NCBI GenBank assembly: GCA_003480725.1
Contig: QUJQ01000002.1
Location: 491,986 to 555,985, forward strand
Length of the DNA stretch: 64,000 nucleotides
Source of the DNA: Clostridiaceae bacterium AM27-36LB
GTDB taxonomy: Bacteria; Bacillota; Clostridia; Lachnospirales; Lachnospiraceae
Direction of reading: 5' to 3'
Shown: in pieces, positions 29,173 to 38,475 of the stretch
How the letters are laid out: the number at the start of each line of letters is the position of its first letter
Numbering within the stretch: position 1 is the stretch's first letter
Program-made: the position numbers and the translations under genes
The notes under the pieces: model-generated
Database searches by the model: none
The model's input: only the letters and a program-made list of their open reading frames with translations
Told to the model about the DNA's origin: nothing

Positions 29173-29985
29173 TTACAGTACGTCTGCAAAATGAACTTTC
29201 AGTCGACGGAATACTCCGCTTCCTACGATCCAGGTCACGATCGTTACTGCCCAGAAATAAATATTCATCCAGCCAAGCCCGGCTATAGAACCGGAGCCGA
29301 ACAATACTTCCCGGTAACCATAGACAATATAGCAAAGCGGATTCAGTTTTAATACTGCCAGGATCGGATATTTGGCAAGCAGATCCTCCAGTGACCACAT
29401 GATCGGTGTCATCCAGATACCTACCTGAAGGAAAATATTGATGATCTGGCTCAAATCACGGAAAAAGATCACCAGTGAACTGGTTAGCATGCAGAGTCCC
29501 GTCACAAAGATCATCAGACAGCCGCTGAAATAGACCACCCACAGAGTGTGCAGTCCCGGATAATATCCATACAGTGCAAACAAAAGCAACATAAACAGCA
29601 CGAAAAACGCATGAATAAACAACGCCGCAATGGTCTTCACCAGCGGCAGAATGTCGATGTTGAAGACCACTTTTTTAACAAGATAATTATATTCCAGCAA
29701 CGCATTGGTACCGTTACTTAAGCTCTCTGAAAAATAAAACCACGGTACGATACCGCTGACCAGCCAGAGAACAAAGGGCACTGTAATGCCCTGTTTTAAC
29801 TCGGCAGTGGCATTGTTCAGACCGATTTGGAATACAAACCAGTATACCAGAACGATCACGACAGGCTGGACCATTGCCCATACCACGCCAAAATAGGAAC
29901 CTGCATATCTGGTCTTGAAATCATTCTTTGCCAGCTTCCAGATCAGCTTCCTGTTGGTCCAGAAATCTCTTAACATTCGGAGCAT
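29173..29985 (-). CDS. Polysaccharide ABC exporter permease, Wzm/TagG type
   Basis: 270 residues, ABC-2 permease with six membrane helices and the conserved amphipathic N-terminal DFKTRYAGSYFGVVWAMVQP. Strong context: directly upstream of the Wzt-type ATPase gene (13 bp). Exports a complete lipid-linked polymer across the membrane. Confidence 0.92.
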   Translation of the reverse strand: MLRMLRDFWTNRKLIWKLAKNDFKTRYAGSYFGVVWAMVQPVVIVLVYWFVFQIGLNNATAELKQGITVPFVLWLVSGIVPWFYFSESLSNGTNALLEYNYLVKKVVFNIDILPLVKTIAALFIHAFFVLFMLLLFALYGYYPGLHTLWVVYFSGCLMIFVTGLCMLTSSLVIFFRDLSQIINIFLQVGIWMTPIMWSLEDLLAKYPILAVLKLNPLCYIVYGYREVLFGSGSIAGLGWMNIYFWAVTIVTWIVGSGVFRRLKVHFADVL

Positions 29986-29996
29986 CTATTCTCTCC

Positions 29997-30548
29997 TTAC
30001 TTTTTCAGTTCTTTGATGCCGCCCCATTTATGATCCTTCTCGGAAATGGTCAGCTCCATGCCTTCCGGAATCGGCCATTCAACTCCAATATCCGGGTCAT
30101 TCCATGCCAGTCCGCCCTCATCGTTCGGATGATAGAAATCGGTGCATTTGTAAGCAAATTCCGCATAATCAGACAGTACCAGGAATCCGTGCGCAAAATT
30201 TTTCGGAATAAAGAACTGCTTTTTATTTTCTGCAGACAAAAGTACACCAAACCATTTTCCATAGGTCTTGGAACCCGGTCTTAAATCTACTGCCACATCA
30301 AATACTTCTCCGCTGACTACGCGAACCAGCTTGTCCTGCGGATAATTGATCTGGAAATGCAGACCACGCAGCACACCTTTCTTGGATGCAGACTGGTTGT
30401 CCTGAACAAACTCCATATCAATACCGGCTGCTTTATAATCATTATAATTATATGTCTCCATAAAATATCCACGCTCATCACCAAATACAGTCGGAGTGAT
30501 GATCTTCAGCCCTTCAATATCGCAGGTTTCTACTGTTATCTTTCCCAT
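29997..30548 (-). CDS. rfbC: dTDP-4-dehydrorhamnose 3,5-epimerase
   Basis: Third enzyme of dTDP-L-rhamnose synthesis. 183-residue cupin: ERGYFMETYN, FVQDNQSASKKGVLRGLHFQ with the catalytic His, VFDVAVDLRPGSKTYGKW and the NFAHGFLVLSD segment with FVYKC-like YKCTDFYHP. Catalytic His/Asp/Tyr positions are visible. 15 bp after rfbA. No rfbD is present in this window. Confidence 0.96.
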   Translation of the reverse strand: MGKITVETCDIEGLKIITPTVFGDERGYFMETYNYNDYKAAGIDMEFVQDNQSASKKGVLRGLHFQINYPQDKLVRVVSGEVFDVAVDLRPGSKTYGKWFGVLLSAENKKQFFIPKNFAHGFLVLSDYAEFAYKCTDFYHPNDEGGLAWNDPDIGVEWPIPEGMELTISEKDHKWGGIKELKK

Positions 30549-30563
30549 TTTTTACGTCCTTCC

Positions 30564-31433
30564 TTACAGTCCATTTGCCACATCTGTCAGATACTGGCCA
30601 TATGCAGTCTTCATCAGCGGCTCAGCCAGCTTCAGAAGCTGCTCCTTATCAATAAATCCTCTTCGGAATGCGATCTCCTCGATACAGGAGATATAAAGTC
30701 CCTGGCGTTTCTGGAATGCTGCTACGAAATCTGCTGCATCCAGAAGAGCATCATGATTGCCGGTATCCAGCCATGCAAATCCACGACCCAGAGTCTCCAC
30801 ATGAAGAGTTCCTCTTCTCAGATATTCGTTGTTGATGCTGGTGATCTCGATCTCACCTCTTACAGACGGCTTTACATTTTTCGCGATTTCAACTACATCA
30901 TTATCATAGAAATAAAGTCCCGGTACTGCATAGTTTGACTTTGGATGTTCCGGCTTCTCCTCGATGGAAACAGCCATGCCATTCTCGTCAAACTCAACCA
31001 CACCGTATTCTCTTGGGTCACGTACATAGTAACCAAAGATCGTAGCACCGCTCTCCTGAGCTGCTACTCTTCTAAGTACCTGTGAAAAGCTCTGTCCATA
31101 GAAAATATTATCTCCAAGAATCAGGGCCACACTGTCTTTTCCAATAAAGTCAGCACCAATGATAAATGCATCTGCCAGTCCTCTTGGCTGTTCCTGCACT
31201 GCATATTCAAATCTCATTCCCAGCTGGCTTCCGTCTCCTAACAGTTCTTCAAACACCGGAAGATCTCTCGGTGTGGAGATAATCAGTACTTCACGGATTC
31301 CTGCAAGCATCAGGATCGACAGTGGATAGTAGATCATCGGTTTGTCGTATACCGGCATAATCTGTTTAGATACCGCCTTGGTCAGCGGATAAAGTCTGGT
31401 TCCTGAACCTCCTGCCAGAATAATTCCTTTCAT
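30564..31433 (-). CDS. rfbA: Glucose-1-phosphate thymidylyltransferase
   Basis: First step of dTDP-rhamnose synthesis, dTTP + glucose-1-phosphate to dTDP-glucose. 289 residues with [50 protein letters not shown] and [12 protein letters not shown]. In an operon with rfbB and rfbC, separated from rfbB by an unrelated propeller-like gene. Confidence 0.97.
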   Translation of the reverse strand: MKGIILAGGSGTRLYPLTKAVSKQIMPVYDKPMIYYPLSILMLAGIREVLIISTPRDLPVFEELLGDGSQLGMRFEYAVQEQPRGLADAFIIGADFIGKDSVALILGDNIFYGQSFSQVLRRVAAQESGATIFGYYVRDPREYGVVEFDENGMAVSIEEKPEHPKSNYAVPGLYFYDNDVVEIAKNVKPSVRGEIEITSINNEYLRRGTLHVETLGRGFAWLDTGNHDALLDAADFVAAFQKRQGLYISCIEEIAFRRGFIDKEQLLKLAEPLMKTAYGQYLTDVANGL

Positions 31434-31463
31434 TGATTAAGTCCCCCTTTGGTTTTTATTTTT

Positions 31464-32507
31464 TTATTCCGAGTCCATGGCACGAAGCAGAAAATCACAG
31501 TCTGTCAGAAAATTTCTTGCAAATAAGAAATACAGCTTTCCGTACTCTTCTTTTACTTCGTACAGTCTCACTGACTCATTATCCGGCATGGCTGATTTCA
31601 CATACAGCTCCACCGGTTCAAATTCATCTGTATAATCGCAATAATAAACACTGGCTCCCTGATAGCTTTCGCCCACGCATGCCAGATCACTGCTCACATA
31701 TAATCTCCAGCCATCCGCAGTCTTCTCGCAGGACGCCATCTCATTATCTGCCTCATTGGGAAGCAGTGTTTTCGGTTCACTCCAGGTCATTCCATGATCA
31801 GCAGATTCCATGACGCAGATCTTCGAAGGCCCCTTGTCATAATCTTCCATCTCAAAGAAATAATAAAGTGTTCCATCGAGATAACGAATATCTCCATCTT
31901 CCAGATTCTGCTTTCTGCTGATGATATCTGTCATATATTCCCAGTTGACCAGATCATCCGAATGATACAGCCTTACCGTATAGATTCCATTGTCTCCATC
32001 CGGTGACGGATTATTGATGGTTCCGTCGATCTCTGTGTTGGTCAGCAGATATCCATCATCGATCTGCACCAGGATTGGATCAATGGCCAGTGTATCCGTG
32101 GTAACTGCCACCTGATCATCCATCAGCTCTGCATCAGATGTAAGTTTCAGAATGTGGGTCTCATTGCTGTGATTGCTGTATGCAACTGTATAGCTGTCTG
32201 CTGCAGTTGTCTGGGATTCTGCTGCAGGCTCATTGCCTCCATCATCCTCCATCACGTAGATCCAGGATGCCTGTGTTCCTTCAAATCGGCGAACCTCCTG
32301 TCCCTCCAGATCAAGAATACGGATCTGCTCATCCACGCTGGTAATAATGTGATCTCCGATAAATTTGGCATCTGCATTATGATACTGGTTCAGCGTAAAG
32401 CCATTCTCCGGCTGCACACTTCTGCCTGCAAAAAGCGCCAGTCCGGCGATCAGAATTCCGACCGCCGGTACTGCCAGGTTTTTATTTATTTTTATACATT
32501 TCTTCAT
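31464..32507 (-). CDS. Membrane-anchored glycosidase-like (beta-propeller) protein
   Basis: 347 residues: an N-terminal anchor (AVPAVGILIAGLALFAG) and an extracellular region with repeated short blades typical of five-bladed GH43/GH32 or sialidase-like folds: YHSDDLVNWEYMTD, GDIRYLDGTLYYFFEMED, ESADHGMTWSEPK, YVSSDLACVGES. The latter pattern (S-x-D-x-G-x-T-W) is an Asp-box. Start taken as ATG 32507, overlapping the end of rfbB by 26 bases; no clear ribosome site for this ATG or for GTG 32528, consistent with coupled translation. Enzymatic activity unproven. Confidence 0.6.
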   Translation of the reverse strand: MKKCIKINKNLAVPAVGILIAGLALFAGRSVQPENGFTLNQYHNADAKFIGDHIITSVDEQIRILDLEGQEVRRFEGTQASWIYVMEDDGGNEPAAESQTTAADSYTVAYSNHSNETHILKLTSDAELMDDQVAVTTDTLAIDPILVQIDDGYLLTNTEIDGTINNPSPDGDNGIYTVRLYHSDDLVNWEYMTDIISRKQNLEDGDIRYLDGTLYYFFEMEDYDKGPSKICVMESADHGMTWSEPKTLLPNEADNEMASCEKTADGWRLYVSSDLACVGESYQGASVYYCDYTDEFEPVELYVKSAMPDNESVRLYEVKEEYGKLYFLFARNFLTDCDFLLRAMDSE

Positions 32508-33564
32508 AATATTTCTGATAATCACCACTGGTTACATTTTTCATCCAGTCCTCATGTTCAAAGAACCACTGAATGGTCTTCTTGATTCCTTCTTCAAACA
32601 TGGTCTCCGGATACCAGCCGATCTCTGCTTTGATCTTGTCCGGTGCGATAGCATAACGACGGTCATGTCCTTTTCTGTCAGTCACGTAAGTGATCAGCTT
32701 GTCGCTTACCAGTTCTTTTCTTGGATCTCCATCCGGCAGCATCTCCTGAAGGGTATCCAGGATAATGTGAATGATCTGGATGTTCTGCTTCTCATTGTGT
32801 CCGCCGATGTTATAACGCTCGCCCAGCTTGCCTTTCTCCTGAACCATGTCAATTGCTTTCGCATGATCGTCTACATAGAGCCAGTCACGGACATTTTTAC
32901 CGTCACCGTATACCGGCAGCGATTTTCCCTGCAATGCATTGTTGATCACCAGCGGGATCAGCTTCTCCGGGAACTGGAACGGTCCGTAGTTGTTGCTGCA
33001 GCTTGTGATATTGCACGGGAATTTATAGGTATCGAAATATGCTTTGGTCAGCATATCTCCGCTTGCTTTACTTGCTGAGTACGGGCTGTGCGGGGAGAAC
33101 GGAGTGGTCTCATAGAAATAATTATCTCCATCATCCAGGGAACCGTATACTTCGTCAGTGGATACATACAGGAATTTCTTGTCCTCCTTGAAACTTCCGT
33201 CCGGCAGCTCCCATGCAGCCTTTGACGCATTCAGCATTACCAGTGTTCCCAGTACGTTGGTCTTCACGAACACTTCCGGGTTCTTGATACTGCGGTCTAC
33301 ATGGCTCTCTGCTGCAAAATGTACCACGCGGTCAATATCATTCTCATCAAAGATCTTCGTGATGGCTGCGCTGTCACAGATATCAGCTTTTACAAATGTA
33401 TAGTTCGGCTGATTCTCCACATCCTTCAGATTCTCCAGGTTTCCAGCATAGGTCAGGCAGTCCACATTGATGATGCGGATAGTGTCTCCATATTTACGGA
33501 ACATGTAGTGAATGTAATTGGAACCGATAAATCCGGCTCCTCCGGTTACGAGATAGGTTCTCAT
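32482..33564 (-). CDS. rfbB: dTDP-glucose 4,6-dehydratase
   Basis: Second step of dTDP-rhamnose synthesis, using NAD. 360 residues; start MRTYLVTGGAGFIGSNYI at 33564 with TGGAGGAAA, the upstream extension rejected. NAD loop GGAGFIG, AAESHVDRSI, the catalytic ST-DE-Y...Y-x-x-x-K set (YVSTDEVYG, YSASKASGD), and NNYGPFQFPEKLIP. First gene of the second polysaccharide operon, under the promoter at 33650-33678. Confidence 0.97.
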   Translation of the reverse strand: MRTYLVTGGAGFIGSNYIHYMFRKYGDTIRIINVDCLTYAGNLENLKDVENQPNYTFVKADICDSAAITKIFDENDIDRVVHFAAESHVDRSIKNPEVFVKTNVLGTLVMLNASKAAWELPDGSFKEDKKFLYVSTDEVYGSLDDGDNYFYETTPFSPHSPYSASKASGDMLTKAYFDTYKFPCNITSCSNNYGPFQFPEKLIPLVINNALQGKSLPVYGDGKNVRDWLYVDDHAKAIDMVQEKGKLGERYNIGGHNEKQNIQIIHIILDTLQEMLPDGDPRKELVSDKLITYVTDRKGHDRRYAIAPDKIKAEIGWYPETMFEEGIKKTIQWFFEHEDWMKNVTSGDYQKYYEEMYKNK

Positions 33565-33649
33565 GAAATTTCCTCCATAGTATTCATTTTCTTCCATTTT
33601 GACAGCGCAAAAGGCAGACTACACCCTTTGGCACGCTGTATTTGGAATT

Positions 33650-33678
33650 ATTATAGCATTATTAGGAATTGATTACAA
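33650..33678 (-). promoter_or_regulatory. Promoter of the rfbB polysaccharide operon
   Basis: Minus strand: -35 TTGTAA (33673-33678), 17-base spacer, extended -10 TGC-TATAAT (33650-33655, perfect). About 85 bp before rfbB. I see no other comparable promoter until the end of this operon at 22225. Confidence 0.75.
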
Positions 33679-33692
33679 GTTCCAGTATTTTT

Positions 33693-36035
33693 TCATGGAT
33701 TTTCCACCGGAATCGACTCTTCCTGTGCATTTACACCATAGAGAATCCCGTTCTCTTTATAAAAATAAATGTAATCCGTATCATAAAGTCCCAGCGCTTC
33801 TGTCAGAAAATCCAGACGAACTGTATAGATCCTGCGGATCTTCTCCAGTTTTTCTGCAAAACCAGATTCATTCCAACGGCTTTCATTAATCTGCGCATCC
33901 GTTCCATAATACCCCAGATACCAGTCCAGTGAACTGATACCGTCCGGATCATATTCTGTCTCCGGATTCAGTGCTTTTTCCAGAGCCGGAACAAATTTTG
34001 TCATCCACTCCTTGTAGACTGCCTCTGCAAAATCTCTGTGATGATAAAACTGCATCCAATAGCCCTCCGGCTTCAGATCCGATGCAGCCGCAAACCAGCT
34101 GGAGGCTGCTCCTCCTTCTCTTGTCAGAGAATGCTCCATATCCCATGGCCAGGAGGCATGCAATTTCCCATCTCCACAAATATCCGAATCCTTATAATAA
34201 TACACACTTGAATTCACACTGTTTTCTTCATTCAGTTCGTAAAACAGCCACTGATCTGCAAAGGATTCCAGATCAATATAGTCTGTGTAATACTTTCCTT
34301 TGTCATTGTAGCCGTCCTTTGCATACAGTGCGTTTTCAAAATCCTGCCAGAAATCTGCAATATAATATACCTGGCTCTGGGATGCCCAGTTCATGCTCGG
34401 AATCATAAAGGACAGATTCCGGTCGCTGACAAAATTGGCTTTCGTTCGGTCATAATCCTCATTATCCAGTTCGATAATATAACCGCCGGTCACATCTTCC
34501 GGTGTCTGATCCAGTTCATACCAGGTTCGTTGGGCGTAAAAGCCTTCATTTTTCCAGGTCGTATGTGCATACTCCCGCAGTTCACTTTTGCTGTTCAGCT
34601 CCTTGGTCTCTGTTTTCAGATCCTTTAGATCAAATCGGGTCTTTCCGATCTGGATCTTACCTGTCAGCAGATACATTCCCTCATATTCTCCATTAATATA
34701 GAGATGCACAAACTCCGAGGAAGGCGCATAAGCCATGTCGATCTCATTTACCAGATCATAAGTGAGCTTGTAAGAAAGCAATGAATTGTCACGGTAAGCG
34801 GCCAGAAGCACATAATCTTTTGCTGCACCCATACCTAACAGATCCTGTTTCTCTGTAAATGACAAATTGTAACTCTTCTTCGGTGCACGGAAGGAATCAT
34901 TTCCATGACCCTTGATTTTCTCAAGTCTGGCAGTCTGGGTGACCTTTCCATTGGTTTCCAGAATCATACAGGTTCCCTGTACTTCATTTTGCTTGTCAGA
35001 TCCAAGATAAGAAACCGCATCTTCCCGATCCAGATCCAGCATCATTGTCGCCGCATGTTCTGCGGTCAGATACGTAATGGGATAGGTATAGCCTTCATGC
35101 TCCAACTCATATGTTTTCTGCCCCGGCTCTCTGGTAAACTGGTTCACATCCCCATCGGTAAAGGAAAATGTAACCGCCAGCTCTGTCTGCTCATATCCCG
35201 CCGGGATTGCAAAGCACCAGGACTTATCTTCTGCCGAATAATATCCCTGTATGGAGACTGCACTCAGACTGACTGGTACTTCTGCGGTCGCTGTTTCCAC
35301 CACATCTGCATATTCTGTAGTCAGAGCTGGAACATCATCTTCCTGTTCCCACAGATTCCAACCATCCACACCCCATGTCAGGTCAAGTCCCCGCACTTCC
35401 TGATTGAGACTCTCTGCCGTCTCTTCCTGTCCCGGCGCAAAGCTGTTCCGAATCTCACCGCGGCTCTCCCCTGTCAGCAGGATCTTCCCTTCCTGCTCCG
35501 GTGCCAGCTGTCCGTTCACAGTTGCCAGACTTCCACAGTTCAAAATACAGGAACCCAGTCTTGTATTGGATGCAATGGCTCCTGCCAGCGGTGCCGAAAA
35601 GTCACCACTCTCCACCTGCAGATTTGCCACCGTTCCTTCCAGGTTGCGGAACAGTCCCGCATCTGTATCCGATGTGATCATCACATTGCTCAGATGATGT
35701 CCATTTCCATCAAAGATTCCCTGAAAACAATACTGCGTATTTTCTGCATTTCCAATAACCAGATCCTCTTCCACCTCTGCCAGATCCAGATCTGCATTCA
35801 GATTCACATACTGTCCTTTATATGTATTTCCTTTATTCACGCTCCGTACAAATGTCAGATAATCTTCTACAGAATTGATCTCCAATATCAGATCTTCCTT
35901 CTCTGCTGCATCTTCCGTATTCTGATTGCCCCAGCCTGTGATGGTCTTCCGATTGCTCCAGCCTACTGCAAGCACGGCAGCACTGATCAGCAGGATTATC
36001 AAATATTCTATATTTTTTCTGGTCTTTGCATCCAT
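33693..36035 (-). CDS. CotH-family protein with GLUG-like N-terminal domain
   Basis: 780 residues from ATG 36035, which has AGGAG at eight bases; longer frames from 36107 or 36173 lack a site. One membrane anchor (IEYLIILLISAAVLAVGW), then a beta-helix/GLUG-like region (FQGIFDGNGHHLSNV, AGLFRNLEGTVANLQ, about 90-180), a beta domain, and the CotH kinase-like region: KGHGNDSFRAPKKSYNL, KDYVLLAAYRDNSLLSYKL, HLYINGEYEGMYLLT, GGYIIELDNEDYD and WPWDMEHSLTREGG. Atypical kinase activity on a surface or cell-wall target is possible. Divergent from the next gene. Confidence 0.85.
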   Translation of the reverse strand: MDAKTRKNIEYLIILLISAAVLAVGWSNRKTITGWGNQNTEDAAEKEDLILEINSVEDYLTFVRSVNKGNTYKGQYVNLNADLDLAEVEEDLVIGNAENTQYCFQGIFDGNGHHLSNVMITSDTDAGLFRNLEGTVANLQVESGDFSAPLAGAIASNTRLGSCILNCGSLATVNGQLAPEQEGKILLTGESRGEIRNSFAPGQEETAESLNQEVRGLDLTWGVDGWNLWEQEDDVPALTTEYADVVETATAEVPVSLSAVSIQGYYSAEDKSWCFAIPAGYEQTELAVTFSFTDGDVNQFTREPGQKTYELEHEGYTYPITYLTAEHAATMMLDLDREDAVSYLGSDKQNEVQGTCMILETNGKVTQTARLEKIKGHGNDSFRAPKKSYNLSFTEKQDLLGMGAAKDYVLLAAYRDNSLLSYKLTYDLVNEIDMAYAPSSEFVHLYINGEYEGMYLLTGKIQIGKTRFDLKDLKTETKELNSKSELREYAHTTWKNEGFYAQRTWYELDQTPEDVTGGYIIELDNEDYDRTKANFVSDRNLSFMIPSMNWASQSQVYYIADFWQDFENALYAKDGYNDKGKYYTDYIDLESFADQWLFYELNEENSVNSSVYYYKDSDICGDGKLHASWPWDMEHSLTREGGAASSWFAAASDLKPEGYWMQFYHHRDFAEAVYKEWMTKFVPALEKALNPETEYDPDGISSLDWYLGYYGTDAQINESRWNESGFAEKLEKIRRIYTVRLDFLTEALGLYDTDYIYFYKENGILYGVNAQEESIPVENP

Positions 36036-36138
36036 TGCCTCATCTCCTGTCCGATTTGTTTCTGCATTATATACTGCAAATCCTTTATTTTCAATATTTT
36101 CTGCCATTCTTAAACGAATCTTAATAGATAAGGCGACA

Positions 36139-36167
36139 TTTACTTTTCGTCTGTAACATGCTATATT
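36139..36167 (+). promoter_or_regulatory. Promoter of the membrane glycosyltransferase gene
   Basis: TTTACT (36139-36144), 17-base spacer, TATATT (36162-36167), with the ribosome site TGGAGGAA starting 14 bp later. Confidence 0.6.
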
Positions 36168-36194
36168 GAACAAAAAGATTCTGGAGGAATTTCC

Positions 36195-37709
36195 TTGAAA
36201 AAAATAAATAGAACTCTACTACAGATCACCGAAAAATACTATTGGCTCTGGTTTGCTCTGCTCTGTGCAGTGACAGCCTTCCTTTGTTTTCGTTGTCTCG
36301 GTGTGAAAGCAATCGACTCCTGGGACGAAGCCCGCCATGGCATCTCTGCCTATGAAATGCTGAAAAACAAACAATTTCTGGTCAACACTTATCTTGGAAA
36401 ACCGGATTACTGGAATGTAAAACCGCCGCTTTCCTTTCTAAGTGTTGCAGCCGGATTTGTGCTCTGCGGATACAATGCAGTGGGACTTCGCTTTTTCTCC
36501 GCTTTGTTTTATCTTCTGACTGTCATCTTTACCGGATTATTTGCCAGAAAATACAGCCATCTGGCATCCCTGCTGACCATGATCTTTTTATGCGCCAACT
36601 ATTTTCCATTCAAAGCGCATCTGGCACGAGCCGGAGACGCAGACAGTCTGTACTTGCTTTTGTTCACCCTTTCCATGCTCTGTATGCTGAAAGTCCGTGA
36701 TAACGGTCGCTGGCTCTATGCCTGCGGATTGTTCTTCTCCCTGGCATTTCTGACCAAAAGCTTTCACGCCGGAATGATTGCAGCCGTAGGAGGGCTCTTC
36801 CTTCTGCTGACAAAAGAATTGTTTCATCAAAAGCCAAAACGCTGGATCATTTTCATTGCCTGTGCGGTACTGCCGATCCTGATCTGGGGCATCTGCCGTT
36901 ATCAGTACGATGGCATTACCTTTTTCCAGAATATGTATGAAGCGGACATTGCCGGTCGGACTGCAGCCGGTGGTCTGGAAGGACATGGATTCCCATTTTC
37001 TTTTTACTGGACTTCCATCTTCTGGAATTTTGACTACATCTACGGATGGTTGACCCTGATCGTGATCATCGGACTGATCTGCCTGTGGATCCGTCCGCTG
37101 CGTCCTGTGGATACGCCGCTTCCCAATGTGGATCTCACTGGAATCCTGCTTTGGTTCTTCGTTCCATTCCTCGGATTCTCACTGGTATCCACCAAATTAA
37201 TGTGGTATGTATATCCCTGTATCGTACCATTATGTATGCTGGCTGCCGTCTTTGTGGCAACTTTTCTTACAACCGTGCTTACAGAGAAACATGTGCCGGA
37301 CTTTGCCGGACTATTGATCAGCCTTGTACTGCTGGCTGGAACTGCTGTCTTTGTCTGGAATAATTACTGTGATAATGTACGTGGTGCCAGAAGTAATGAC
37401 CTTCAGACCTTTGTACAGGAGCAATTCAGTCGTGACAGTGATCTTGCAGGATCTACCATCTACCTGGATGCTTATGATCCATTCCTCTATGCTAATACTA
37501 CAGACTGGGAGCAGAACATGCGGCTCCTTGCCATGCTGTCCGGTGACCTTGATTGTCAGGATGGCGGCGCAGAAGCATTCCTTGAAGCACCTGAGCATGC
37601 ACTTCTGATCCTGTCCATTCCATTTTTACAGGATCATCCGGAGTTGAAATCTTATCCTGTGCTGGCAAATAATGGACAGTATATGCTGATTTCTTCAGTG
37701 TCAAAGTAA
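36195..37709 (+). CDS. ArnT/PMT-family membrane glycosyltransferase
   Basis: 504 residues, about eleven or more membrane helices; GT39/GT83 superfamily, using polyprenyl-phosphate sugars outside the membrane. Key motifs: SWDEARHG in the first loop (acidic pair), KPDYWNVKPPLSF, and HLARAGDADSLYLLLFTL. Starts at TTG 36195 directly after GGAGGAA. The acceptor, such as lipid, protein or wall polymer, cannot be told. Only plus-strand gene in this stretch, with its own promoter and terminator. Confidence 0.87.
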   Translation: MKKINRTLLQITEKYYWLWFALLCAVTAFLCFRCLGVKAIDSWDEARHGISAYEMLKNKQFLVNTYLGKPDYWNVKPPLSFLSVAAGFVLCGYNAVGLRFFSALFYLLTVIFTGLFARKYSHLASLLTMIFLCANYFPFKAHLARAGDADSLYLLLFTLSMLCMLKVRDNGRWLYACGLFFSLAFLTKSFHAGMIAAVGGLFLLLTKELFHQKPKRWIIFIACAVLPILIWGICRYQYDGITFFQNMYEADIAGRTAAGGLEGHGFPFSFYWTSIFWNFDYIYGWLTLIVIIGLICLWIRPLRPVDTPLPNVDLTGILLWFFVPFLGFSLVSTKLMWYVYPCIVPLCMLAAVFVATFLTTVLTEKHVPDFAGLLISLVLLAGTAVFVWNNYCDNVRGARSNDLQTFVQEQFSRDSDLAGSTIYLDAYDPFLYANTTDWEQNMRLLAMLSGDLDCQDGGAEAFLEAPEHALLILSIPFLQDHPELKSYPVLANNGQYMLISSVSK

Positions 37710-37754
37710 AGCCACGCAGAGGCGATTTTGCAAATGTGGCTCTGAAGAGTTATA

Positions 37755-37791
37755 AAAAATCCGTGGAATCTGATTTTTTCCACGGATTTTT
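37755..37791. terminator. Bidirectional terminator
   Basis: Perfect 14-bp stem AAAAATCCGTGGAA / TTCCACGGATTTTT with a nine-base loop. T-runs flank both sides, so it ends the plus-strand glycosyltransferase transcript and the minus-strand DUF1540 transcript. Confidence 0.92.
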
Positions 37792-37806
37792 CATACTTAT
37801 TTCAGT

Positions 37807-38118
37807 TTATTTCATTTTAAAGGTCGCACATTCTGTCTGATCGCAGTGACAGGCATTGCTTCCTGACACCTGAATCTGATCTGCCGCACATTTGCAGGAA
37901 TGGTTATAACAACAACACTCTGCTTCACATGCTACTTCTGTCGGTTTGCTTGGAATGGCATTGCTATTGGTCATACCATCCTTTTTCTCGCGGAAACTCT
38001 CGCAACAGGTCTCATCTGTTACTTTCGCATTCTTTCCTCCCACATGGATATTATCCTTACAGCAGGAATCTTCTTTGTTGTACGCACAGTTTACAACTGA
38101 ACAATCCAGTCTTGTCAT
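37807..38118 (-). CDS. DUF1540-domain cysteine-rich protein
   Basis: 103 residues with two DUF1540 modules: LDCSVVNCAYNKEDSCCKDNIHVGG near the N-terminus (key: C-x4-C-x4-6-C) and a second VACEAECCCYNHSCKCAADQIQV block. The cysteine spacing suggests metal binding; common in spore-forming Clostridia, function unknown. GAAGGAGGG site before ATG 38118. Confidence 0.9.
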   Translation of the reverse strand: MTRLDCSVVNCAYNKEDSCCKDNIHVGGKNAKVTDETCCESFREKKDGMTNSNAIPSKPTEVACEAECCCYNHSCKCAADQIQVSGSNACHCDQTECATFKMK

Positions 38119-38203
38119 GTTCGTCCCTCCTTCAGATTATTACTTTTGTAGTATCTGAAGATTGATTGGAAATTATGTATGGTAAAATGTGGATTGTCAT
38201 AAG

Positions 38204-38415
38204 CTCCTTGCATTTTACCCATTTAGAGCCGTATCCGCAACCATATTTCACTCATTCATGCGCGAAAACACTATACTATCTGCTCTTTTTTTATCATTAT
38301 CATTAGGAAATCTATGACGAAACGTCATATTTAGAATGCAGAAAAAACAACAAAATCCGGAAAACCAGTTCTGCTGCAACTAATCTTCCGGACCTCTATT
38401 TCAGATATTCATTCA
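38204..38415. repeat. Direct duplication, copy 1 (short form)
   Basis: Fills the 357-bp gap between the DUF1540 and Rpn-like genes. About 90% identical to 39415-39715 but lacks 89 bp. It contains the terminator of the Rpn-like gene, then a leader that ends in AAGGAG and an ATG without a substantial gene (a 22-codon frame). See copy 2. Confidence 0.9.
38342..38391 (-). terminator. Terminator after the Rpn-like gene
   Basis: Minus strand: nested stem CCGGAA...TTCCGG with inner AGTT/AACT (38357-38391), followed by ATTTTGTTGTTTTTT. Repeated almost identically at 39643-39691. Confidence 0.7.
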
Positions 38416-38475
38416 CACCTTTTTTAACAGCCTGCACCTTATGCACATCTGACTGAAAAGCTCTCATAATACTCA

